A stretch of DNA of 64,000 nucleotides from Trichoplax sp. H2 (Eukaryota > Placozoa > Uniplacotomia > Trichoplacea), in assembly GCA_003344405.1 (NCBI GenBank), contig NOWV01000016.1:186001-250000 (forward strand), given 5' to 3'. The notes under the pieces were generated by a model. The model was given only the letters and a program-made list of their open reading frames with translations. It searched no databases and was not told the DNA's origin. A program made the translations under genes and the position numbers. Each line of letters opens with the position of its first letter. Positions within the stretch are counted from its first letter, which is position 1. This document shows positions 39,601 to 49,788 of the stretch, piece by piece.

Positions 39601-40119
39601 AGTTTTGGTTGGTTTTTTGCTTGGTACCTTATTAGGTGTCTTGTGGTTCTTAGTCAATCGTGTATGTCAACTGAACAATATATTTTCTAATTAGGCAGTT
39701 ATATTCGGTTACGATATCAGTCTTTACTACAAAGTTATGATTCGAATTTTGGTCTAATTTTCCATCATATATTTTTTTAATAGTTATTTCTTGCCCCTAA
39801 ATTCTTTACAATTGCTTCGTGGTGAGTAACTATGTAATATATTATCCGTGTGCTAAAAGTTTTTAAGCAACCTACCAGAAATATTATGTGTGTACATAAT
39901 TAAAAACATAAATCGGACTATTATATAGGAGGATTTCAGAGTATTTTTGGATACGAGATTCTTCGCTTATTCCTAACGTGATGAGATTCGAATATGCATC
40001 AAGTAGAGGAGAATCTAGGTATAACCTTACTTTATTATGTTTTATGTGGATTTTTTCTGTTTTGACTGACACCAATTCTACTATTTGACAGACTTCGAAG
40101 AAAGAAATCGACGACTTAA
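36636..40119 (+). CDS. DOLPP1: Dolichyldiphosphatase 1, 233 aa
   Basis: Nine exons: 36636-36717, 38258-38358, 38557-38641, 38734-38830, 38949-39038, 39571-39661, 39784-39821, 39929-40018, 40092-40119 (702 nt). The enzyme removes phosphate from dolichyl diphosphate at the ER, recycling the lipid carrier for N-glycosylation. The start ([12 protein letters not shown]) and the end ([18 protein letters not shown]) match vertebrate DOLPP1. The three PAP2 phosphatase motifs are present: K-x6-RP in [14 protein letters not shown] in GMPSSHAQF, and SR-x5-H in YSRIYLMYH. About four hydrophobic membrane segments surround them. Length is close to the human protein (238 aa). The ATG follows a promoter containing an NRF1-type site. 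Convergent with CRAT. Confidence 0.96.
39255..39540. repeat. Three diverged tandem copies in DOLPP1 intron 5
   Basis: Copies start near 39255, 39362 and 39457 (spacings about 107 and 95 bp). Each contains ATCATTTAATTAGC, then TATAGNNTAGGT, then AATTAAATC, then a GTCGTAAA-like word and TTCAAATATGTTC. They fill most of intron 5 (39039-39570). Confidence 0.7.
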
Positions 40120-41806
40120 ATTTTTTTTTAATTATTTAATTCTGGCATTTTATAGTACGTGTAGTTTAATCGCGTCAAGATATATTTTTGACTGTAATAT
40201 TGCTTTTATATTGCACTAATACTCGTATCATCATCTATTTACCAATGGTTTGCATCATAGCTACGGGTTGATCATGAAGAGGTAAATCATTATTGTTGAA
40301 ATTACATAATCAGTCTTATTACACGAAATGTTTTATAATATTGTTGAAAATTTCAAAAGTTAAAGGTTACGATGACTTCTCTTAATCGCGATACGATATT
40401 GTTACTCAATTTGAGAATATATTTTTGTGGCTGTTGCTACGTCAACGTCTGTCCAGAATATTCGATCTATATTGTCGGGACTGAAATAACGTCTCTGCCA
40501 TCTATATTGAAGATACCTGTAATGGTATTGCTTTAGTAATAATTTGTAAATTTCAAAATTTTATAAGTGTTAGCGTTTTGTACTAAAATAATACAGAAGG
40601 TTGTGATTCTCGACAATTTAAAACTAACACAGAATGCCAATTAAAAACATCAAAAGTACATCTTTTGCGGTCATGTGTATATGCGTTGTTATACAATTAG
40701 AGGAGACACCATCTACCGATTATGCCAGTTTTTTAACACAAATAAAATAAAGGAATCACTATTTTATTAACAAACCACATAGTTTAATGATAGGAGGGAG
40801 GGGATCTTTAGATTGCTTTATAAAATTTTTTCTGAATATTTTGCTTTTATTTCTAGCATAGTCCCAGTTGTAGGCTCAGCAGTCAGTCACAGATATACGG
40901 TAATGACTGACAAATACAACTATAGTTTTTCAAATTTTGTTTTATGTTCATACTATTGACACAGTAACCAGGTTTATCTTGAAACGATAGATAGACAGCT
41001 ACTCTAAATTTAACCGATAAATAATATTAATAGTTTCCGAATTCATAACTATTTATAAATTATAATTATGGATACAGTAACAAGTTCCAACTGTTACATA
41101 GATTTATTCCTCACGCATATATGTGTTCGATTGATTACTAATGAGGGAATGATACTGTATGTTAGATATAGATATACAACATTTAAACGATGACTATTTA
41201 GTAATTTTCAGGTTGGTTACATACGCTACCATAGGTATGGCAGCGAATTTTAGTCATGCAAGAAGGTAGTTACTCAATGAACCATAAAGATAATCGAGAC
41301 TAGATGAAAAACGAAGTTAGTTACATGGACTTTACGAATGGATATCTAACAGGTTCTAAATTTCTTACATGCATAGCAAAGCTACAGCAAGCCAGAGCTA
41401 TTAGAAAAAAGAATTCATGAGTAAGCTTAGTCAGTTCTGGCCGTAGTAAAGGCTTAGGCTATACTATAACCAAAGTGTCCTCACTTCTCACCCATTGTAT
41501 ATCAAAACTATCAAGATTAGAGACAACTAAAATTTTATTACACAGTATGGAAATAATAACCTAACTATATCTGAACATTTAACCAACTTCTTTATTGCTG
41601 AAATTCGATAACCTGTGATTTACTATCTAGAATAACATAAAGTTTAAACTAGAAAACTAAGATAGTGAAAAGTACTGCATATCACTTAATTAAAAAACGA
41701 GTTTATGCTCCCAGAGAATATCGATAACCATACACTTAAACAATGAAGTTCGATATAATGCAGGTATAATTCATTTAGTAGATTGTTTTAATTTACTGTT
41801 GATTTT
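40120..41806. other. Intergenic region between convergent DOLPP1 and CRAT
   Basis: This 1.7 kb region is AT-rich with no recognisable exon. AATAAAATAAA near 40740 is a candidate polyadenylation signal for the + strand. The rest is presumably 3' UTR and spacer. Confidence 0.5.
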
Positions 41807-44800
41807 TTATAGCTTAGGTTTTGTTAAGAGTAATGCTTGCATGTCCAGAAGGCTCTTGCTCACTAATTCGGCAAACAATTTACCATTTGTATCAGGACAG
41901 CTATTAAAAGTCGAGCAAGAGTATCGATAATTATTTGGATTTGGGCTATAACAAACACCATAACAATCAGGAGCGGTTGGACCAAAAAATAGAGAGAGAT
42001 CACAATTTGACGATACCTATGTACAGCCAAGAGCAAATGCTAAATTAATTGATATACATACATTCCAATAGAAAATAAATTTAGGTTATAAAAGTTTTAT
42101 CCGTAATTATTACTGTAAATATTTTCATGAGACTTACTTGACTAGTAGACAATAGGATACGAGTACTTTTAGTATAGCCAACATCTTTATGCAACTCTGG
42201 TACTTCTAGACCTTGCTCCATTGCAATTAATTTCATTCCCAAAAGGTGACGATCCCAACCATGTCCCGTTATTGCCTATTTGAAAACAGTCAAATTAAAG
42301 TTATACAGGTGCTAGTATGTAAGATGTAAGTGAGTCCAATTCTATTATACTTTTATGGTGACATCTTTGTGGCGATTTAAAGCCGCAAGCATCAGCTCCC
42401 TTCTTTCTTGATTCTAATACATAGACATTGACAAGTCCCTTTTAGCATATTTATACAACTAAGTTCTTCATCTTGAAATTACGATATATTAAAATGACTT
42501 ACGCTGTAACTTGGCCAATCGATAGCTCGAGCAAAGGTATCTGATTCTATCGTCGCAGATCTAATTGTTTCAGTACGTCCCAGTATATACTGGCGAGTGC
42601 CACCACTTTCATATGTTGGTGGTGATCGGCCATGCAATCTGTTTATTGTAATTGCAAAAATGTTAATAAGATGTTTAACCCAGAAGAATAGGAGGAATTT
42701 AAAAAAACTGATATCTACAATACCTGTAATATGCTAGCTGCATTGCTATTTGGAAGAAACCGTCTGGACTTAGTTTATATGACCTTACAAAATTTGCACC
42801 GAATGCATCAAAGACTATGGCCCTAAGATCTACATCTTTTGCCAGTCTATTATCATAAAAATAAAACTTCGATTTTATGTCTCTGTTGAGTCTAGTATGA
42901 AATGCTTATACTTTTATAGGCCTAGATAAACCTACTTGTTAATTTTTGTTGTTGCTTGTAATATATCATTTCTTGTTTGATGGGTTATAAGCCAATGGAG
43001 TGGTCTTACTGTAGGTAATGATTCAGGGTTGATATTTTCATTTGTGTTTAAGCGGTTATTCATACTTAAAAATTAGATAAAATTTCAGTTATAAGTTTAG
43101 GATCATATTACTAAGTAGTTAGGGTAAGTATCTCTGTATTATATTTTACTGATATATCACTATCATACCAATAATTGCACACATGATCAAGTGCTGTAAC
43201 AACTGGAGGGCCTTCGCCAGCAGAGTGCTCGTAGTTTGCTCCAATTAGACCATCTGGGCCAATGATTAACTACAACATTATCAATTTGACGATATTATTA
43301 GACATGTATTAAACAATTCCTTCTATGCTAACGTGTACATCTAACTCGTTAAAATATTACCTCAATGGTCTTGTCAAACCACCGATTACCGCTATTGAAT
43401 AAGCTACCTTCACCATGCAAGAGCATTCTACTGTGGTAATTCCTAAAGTATTGCATATATTCCTTGCCATCAGCATTACCAGAATAGCTAATACCAGGAC
43501 GGTCAATACAAATAGCAAAAAGTGCCGTTTTTATAGTCTCTAAGTTGTCCTTATTGATGGGATCTGTAAAAATTAGATCAGCTATTTGTTACTGTACTAT
43601 TGCTACCAATATCAAAATTTGGATATGTTACATGGGTTATCACAACCTTGTGCAAGATGAGCGTAAGCTTCGGCCCAAGAATCTCTATCATTCGATGTTA
43701 ATATACCGATAGATTCAACAGGTTGTGGAGTACTAGCAACAACTAATTTTAGTTGTTGGTGTATCTGTTCGGCAGATATTTTCTGTCCGTTTCGCATCAC
43801 GTCAACAGCAAAAATCTAATCAATTCGGTACCGGAAAAAAAATTGAAGTTAATGGTATTCATATGGCTACAAATTAACGAATAATTAATGTTGCGAAATA
43901 ATGAGATCTGTATTTATATTTTGAAATCGATTGTTCACTGTAATAAGTATATGTATGTACGTCTTACATCCATAGGTAATTACTTGTCTTGTGTACATGC
44001 ATATAGCTCTGAATGTACATTTTATCTATCGTGTGATATTGTTACAAGATTTTACCCAAAGCAGAAGTTATTTGGTATGTACTGTAGATATCATATTTAG
44101 TAGATCTTCTAATTTTTTTCATTAAAACGGTTACCTGATTATTATAGATTACAATAATGTGATTGCATGGTGGGTTACCATAGGGATGGGTGTAAAAAGC
44201 ATCTCTTTTTGGTTTAGGAACTCTACAGGAACCAAAGATATTCGTGTGTTGTATCATACACATTGGGCGCTTTCCTGCAGTATCCACTTCTAAATCTCCA
44301 CTACAATATAAATAACGAAATAGCGACAGTGACAAGAATTAATAAGTAAGGACTTCTATGCTTGAATAGCTCTATTTTTAGCAGATATTGAGCATTTCAA
44401 TACAGTAGTTGCTACTAATAAGCAATGGATACTTTATCTCATACCGAATTATTTTTTCGTAGTATTCTAAGGCAGAATAAGCCGCCATTGCTCCATATCT
44501 ACAATTATTTAATTAGTGTTGAGAGTTATTATGGTTTGTTTTAGCAAAAAAAAGATCATTTGAAATAATTTCTTTCTGGCACTGAATTCAATTTACAACG
44601 TATCAATGATATCACGTGCAACAATCAATATGTAAAAGAATATTTTGAACGACATACTCAAGTTGGCCTTCTAATCCACTGAAATTAAATTTTGGAAATA
44701 TAATAGCTGGATTAGAATTAACAATATTGGGTGCACGATACTCCAAGTAGGCGTAATTAAGCCACCATTCAGCAAGCTAAATAATGGATATTCATTAGTT

Positions 44801-45315
44801 AGAAATTTAAATGTTTTCTTTGCAATTATAAAATATCTCTTAGTTAATAGGTGTTCACGACTGGCCGTCAAATAGACGAATGTTTTAATTTAAGTAAAGT
44901 AGGTGTGAACATGCGAGTTATATTATAAAAAACATTTAGGCAAGTAAGTTATTCAACTTATGGATGAGTATTTTAAAGTAGTAGACATATTATTTTACTG
45001 TATACTTGTTATTATATCGATGGTTATTACCCAATTGTTATGCTGTTTGGCTCTTTCTTTCAGCTTTTCATTAAGAGTATGTCCGATACCACCGGATTCA
45101 CCAAATTTTTCAACTATTTTTTTGGTATTTTCGAATTCAACAGAAGTTAATAATGGCTTAATTGATAGCAAGTATCGATCTAATGTATCCTTTAACGGAG
45201 GAACAGGCAAGTGAGGTAGTGAGGATTGATGAGTTAAAAACCCACGAGCAGCAGTGATTACTGGTAATAGCCTTTGCTGATGATAGAGCTTCGTTTTCAT
45301 GATTGTTTTCAGCAT
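41807..45315 (-). CDS. CRAT: Carnitine O-acetyltransferase, 631 aa
   Basis: Thirteen exons in transcript order: 45315-45031, 44776-44658, 44498-44445, 44300-44135, 43815-43647, 43563-43361, 43269-43169, 43064-42936, 42846-42724, 42638-42503, 42413-42351, 42275-42138, 42016-41807 (1896 nt). The enzyme transfers short acyl groups between CoA and carnitine. Choline/carnitine acyltransferase hallmarks are LPHLPVPPLKDTLDRYL at the N-terminus, LTSNDRDSWAEAY, NSGNRWFDKT, the catalytic-His motif YEHSAGEGP (His about 347), GRTETIRSAT, GHGWDRHLLGMKL and YGVCYSPNPN near the C-terminus. The first 27 residues are basic with no acidic residue, fitting a mitochondrial presequence; the C-terminal tripeptide PKL resembles a peroxisomal PTS1 (human CRAT ends AKL). 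Length matches human (626 aa). The ATG at 45315 is the first in frame; a TTG nine bases upstream was not used. Confidence 0.96.
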
Positions 45316-45639
45316 GAGGAACAATTAACGACTAAAAAACAAAAGTGCAAAATTTATAAGTACCATGTTCATAAAGTAAGGATATTCTTAACTTATCCAG
45401 TACTCTCTTATCCATTCGCAACATGAAGTCAATAGAAAATGAATGTATGACAACTAATCAAGATATCACCCCTAATTGGTTGTATTACAGATTTGGAAAT
45501 AGATCGCTAGCCCAGCCGAGCTGAAGCTAGTGAAATAACTTATTTGATGGACGCACCAAAATTGAAGGAAATGATGTAGGGTTTGCATGCAATGACATTG
45601 TCAGTATAGGTTATCAAGTAGGCACGACCTTATTAGACG

Positions 45640-46680
45640 CCTATCGTATTGGCATGATGGAAGATGGCAAGGTAAACGAAATGGTCAGCTACTTCCATGC
45701 TATGATAGACTGCTTACGTAAGTTATCATCAATATGCCATACATGGATCATGTAGTTATGGCTAATGATGACAAGGTGTAGAGCATTTTAAGCTGATTTA
45801 CGTAGACCAAAGCTTGAAGATTAACTTACTATGCTATGATAGATTATCTACACAAGACTAATGATACGCGTCTATTCGCCAGACATGAACATGGCGATAA
45901 ATTGTAGGACATTTTACCTGGCGTAGCTAAGAAGTTGAAGTGATAAATCAACTTATCCTATGAGCATATATACAAGATAGCAAGGCCTAGGGCATTTTAC
46001 AGTTAGTAGGATTTACGTTGTAGAAAAGTCTTAAATGGTCCGTCAATAAATATGATGATAAACTATCAACATACATATGTGAGTAAGTGGCAATTGATGC
46101 GCACGTCTATAAAGTAGATGAGATGGAGAAAAGTTGGAATGATCAGTTAATAAATGTTATGATAGACTATCGACATATATGTACGAGTAAGACGCCATGA
46201 TGCCCACGTCTATTATATTTAAGTAAGGGTAATTATAGTGATGAAATATTGGGCGTTTTAGCAGAATTGACCGAACTGAAAAGTATAAATGATCAACCAA
46301 TTGATGTTATAATAGAGTATCTACATATGATCCATCAATTCCTGTACGAATGTTGGCATGGCTATGACAACAAGATGTGGCGAATGATAACAAGGTACAG
46401 TATAGGGTATTTTAGCGGAGTCTCCTTATGCGTAGATCCAAGGTTTGCATGATCAACTTATGTTATCGTCGAGTATCTCTACATGATCAATGATACATTG
46501 ATTGTGTGGCATAGTCAAGGATGGCAAAACGTGGAGGTATACAGCACTAGCGGAATTGATCTCCGTCTTATTGGTATAGCAATGATGAAGGATGATAAAG
46601 CATAAGGCTTATGAGTAGAATCGACGTAGGTCACAAGTCTGAGCGATCCAAGAATAAAATTGGATGATAGAGTATCCATG
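45640..46680. repeat. Degenerate repeat field with TATGATAGACTATCNACAT words
   Basis: A word of the form ATGATAGA(C/G)TATC(T/G)ACAT recurs near 45700, 45835, 46055, 46150, 46310, 46465 and 46655. It is usually preceded by GATCANNNAAT and followed by ATG(A/T)TCAATNATNC-like sequence. Spacing varies from about 90 to 220 bp and copies are much diverged. No open frame is conserved. Confidence 0.5.
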
Positions 46681-47654
46681 AAGTGATCGATAACGATGGT
46701 TGAAAAAAGGCTTTGAAAATTTGGGGATATAGTGCTGATCTAATGGTTTCTCTCCCGTTCTGGATTCGCCAATTAAACAGATAGCGGATAAAGGATCGGT
46801 CCATCACTGAATCATTCATGAAATGACCGTAATCAATTTTATTGCTACGTATTATGGTAGAATACTTGTCCATTCTTTCTTTCTTCCCGCTGTTATGATA
46901 CAAGCGATGGGGGAAGAAAGTGATAATAAAATTAGTTGGATGATGGTGGTGGAATCGTATATCGTTTCTAGCATTTATTTGCATAGGAAAAATCATTTTG
47001 TTGTCAAATGATGGCCGATTTTAATATAATAACGTGGTTGTCAGCTCAAGGAAGAAATGGACAATCTACTATATAGGGAAGGACACCATGATAGCAACAT
47101 AACAGCAGAAGCCAAACTAAACAACTGTATCCATAACGGAAATGATCGTTAACAGCGAGTAGCGACAGTAATCGAAGATATGGATGAAAATAGTGAATAA
47201 TATCGATGGAAAAGTCTCTACCTTGTTAAGCTGGCAGCTGCAATCGTCCAGAGGAGACTTCCGATTGGATTTGAGGCCTAGGGGTACTGTCAATGAATTT
47301 CTCTTCCTGTTAAGAGATAGACTGTACTGTAGAATAATATTACTAGTATTCCCTAAACAGTTGAACAGCCGGCGCAAGCAGGTTGTAGAGTAGGATGTCT
47401 CCTCATGTAGGAGGTTCTAGTAGTCATTTAGACTGATCAATCATGTCTTGGGCAAGGATACAAGGGTCATCAAGGGGTGAAAAAGGAATGGCTTCTTGCT
47501 CATAACGTGCACTAGTCATCCATTAAAGTAAGAGCGATACTATGGGCTATTAGTCAATCAAGCTTACGCCTATCTCGCCATACAAAGTTCGCACCCTTTC
47601 CGCCCTCGGGGTCATTAAGCTCATGAATAAAATCAATCAATTATAATAATAATA

Positions 47655-47695
47655 ATTCTATCATACTGAAGGCACTGCTTGCAGTATGATAGAAT
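47655..47695. repeat. Perfect 14-bp inverted repeat (hairpin)
   Basis: ATTCTATCATACTG at 47655-47668 is exactly complementary to CAGTATGATAGAAT at 47682-47695, with a 13-base loop. It follows an ATA-rich run. The function is unknown; it could be a relic of a small inverted-repeat element. Confidence 0.85.
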
Positions 47696-48162
47696 ACAAT
47701 GTCAGCAAAAGGTAAAAGAGGAGAGGTTTTGTTTAAGTTTTCTCATGCTGTCTACTGTATAGTATTGCCTAAGGCAGTATTGTACAATTACTGTCCATAG
47801 AGAAAGTGTCCATCCATTTTTGCTCTTTAAAGATACGAGCTCAACTTACATTGATTCTGTGCAAGTGCATTGGAAGATCCTCTTTTTTTTTTACAGGACT
47901 TTTTGGTGCCTATTTAAGAAGATCAATTCTTCTGCCAGCAATCTCCATGCACTTCTGTCTAACCCGTAGAGTTAAGAAAAAAACAATTCTATGGTCTAAC
48001 CTCGTAGAAGCATCATCTGCAGTATTTTAAGAGTACACAAGAGCAAATTGACCGAGTTCTTACTATACTTTTGCATTTTATTTTTTTTGGGGGGGGGGGA
48101 AGGTCTGGACGAGACTGCGGACAAACTGATCACTATAATCGTCTATTATTATTATACGTAAT

Positions 48163-48684
48163 GACTAAGAACTACGAACCGGTAGTGCTAGCCATGAAGA
48201 ACTAGGCCAAGGAAACCTACAGTATAAGCACTTGTGATCAATTCGGCAAGAACGTACCGACTAAGAACTAAAAACCAGTAGAGCTAGCCATGAAGAACTA
48301 GGCCAAGGAAACCTACAGTATAAGCACTTGTGATCAATTCGGTAAGAACGAACCGACTAAGAACTAAAAACCAGTAGAGCTAGCCATGAAGAACTAGGCC
48401 AAGGAAACCTACAGTATAAGCACTTGTGATCAATTCGGTAAGAACGAACCGACTAAGAACTAAAAACCAGTAGAGCTAGCCATGAAGAACTAGGCCAAGG
48501 AAACCTACAGTATAAGCACTTGTGATCAATTCGGTAAGAACGAACCGACTAAGAACTAAAAACCAGTAGAGCTAGCCATGAAGAACTAGGCCAAGGAAAC
48601 CTACAGTATAAGCACTTATGATCAATTCGGCAAGAACGTACCGACTAAGAACCAGTAGTGCTAGCCATGAAGAACTAGGCCAAG
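48163..48684. repeat. Tandem array A, 96-bp unit, about 5.5 copies
   Basis: The shared word GCTAGCCATGAAGAACTAGG recurs with GCCATG at 48191, 48287, 48383, 48479, 48575 and 48664, giving spacings of exactly 96 bp four times and then 89 bp. Internal copies are nearly identical; the first and last differ slightly. The array ends abruptly at 48684, where array B begins. Confidence 0.95.
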
Positions 48685-49600
48685 TCGACAATCTATTTTG
48701 CACACTAGGAGACTGGTAGTAGAACACTAGAGCAAAGATACGATGTGCAAATAAATTGTCACCTATTTCATGCCACAGTCTTCCTTATACTGTAGTGTAC
48801 TTGTATCTTGATAAATAAGAGGAGAAACGAAGGCCATGCGACAATCTATTTTGCACACTAGGAGACTGGTAGTAGAACACTACAGCAAGATACGATGTGC
48901 AAATAAATTGTCACCTATTTCATGCCACAGTTTTCCTCATCAGTAGTAGAATTGTATCTTGCTAAATAACAGGAGAAACGAAGGCCATGCGACAATCTAT
49001 TTTGCACACTAGGAGACTGGTAGTAGAACACTACAGCAAGATACGATATGCAAATAAATTGTCACCTATTTCATGCCACAGTTTTCCTCATACTGTAGTG
49101 TACTTGTATCTTGCTAAATAACAGGTGAAACGAAGGCCATGCGACAATCTATTTTGCACACTAGGAGACTGGTAGTAGAACACTACAGCAAGATACGATA
49201 TGCAAATAAATTGTCACCTATTGCATGCCACAGTCTTCCTCATACTGTAGTGTACTTGTATGGTGCTATGCGGCCATCTATTTTGCACACGAGAAGACTC
49301 GTAGTAGCTTAGAAGAGCAAGATACGATGTGCAAATAAGTTGTCACCTATTTCTTGCCACAGTTCTAGTTGTACTGTTTATGTATTTTGCTGAAAAAGAG
49401 ATGAAACCGAGGGCGTGTGAAAATCTATCTTGCACTTTAGCAGACTCTTAGTAGTACAGTACAATAAGATACTATGTACAAATAAATTGCCATCTATTTT
49501 ATGTTACAGTCTTGTTTATACAGAATTTGTATCCAGCTAAAAAAAAGAGATGAAACGGAGCCCATGCGACAATCTATTTTGCACACTAGCAAACTCGTAG
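48685..49600. repeat. Tandem array B, about 150-bp unit with internal inverted repeat, about 6.5 copies
   Basis: Units start with GACAATCTATTTTGCAC at about 48687, 48840, 48991, 49143, 49271, 49419 and 49568 (spacings 153, 151, 152, 128, 148, 149). Within each unit GTGCAAATAAATTGTC follows about 41 bases after the first arm and is nearly complementary to it, so every unit can fold into a 16-17 bp stem. The first four copies are close to identical, later ones diverge, and the last is truncated after its left arm. Confidence 0.93.
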
Positions 49601-49788
49601 GGTGGTTAATGCGCTTGTCTCTTCTGGAAGGTGCGCAGACTCTGTTCAATCGTAGCATCATCCTTGGCTGTGATATTGCTCTGTATACTATACCATAGTG
49701 TCAAGAAGTACTGTATGGGATAGTCAACTGCAGTACAATATACAACGCACGCTTGGAGCGCCTATACAAAGCTTCAAGAAGTGCAAAC

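Larger units (their letters stand above)
45316..49788. other. Repeat-rich intergenic region between CRAT and SNRNP40
   Basis: This interval carries the head-to-head promoters of CRAT (leftward) and SNRNP40 (rightward). No coding exon is recognisable. It contains degenerate repeats (about 45640-46680), a perfect 14-bp-stem hairpin (47655-47695), a poly-G run near 48090, and two abutting tandem arrays (48163-48684 and 48685-49600), each listed separately. Confidence 0.6.

Noticed and set aside
48163-49600. CRISPR-like repetitive array
   Set aside because: The units are contiguous tandem repeats of 96 and about 150 bp without unique spacers, in a eukaryotic context.
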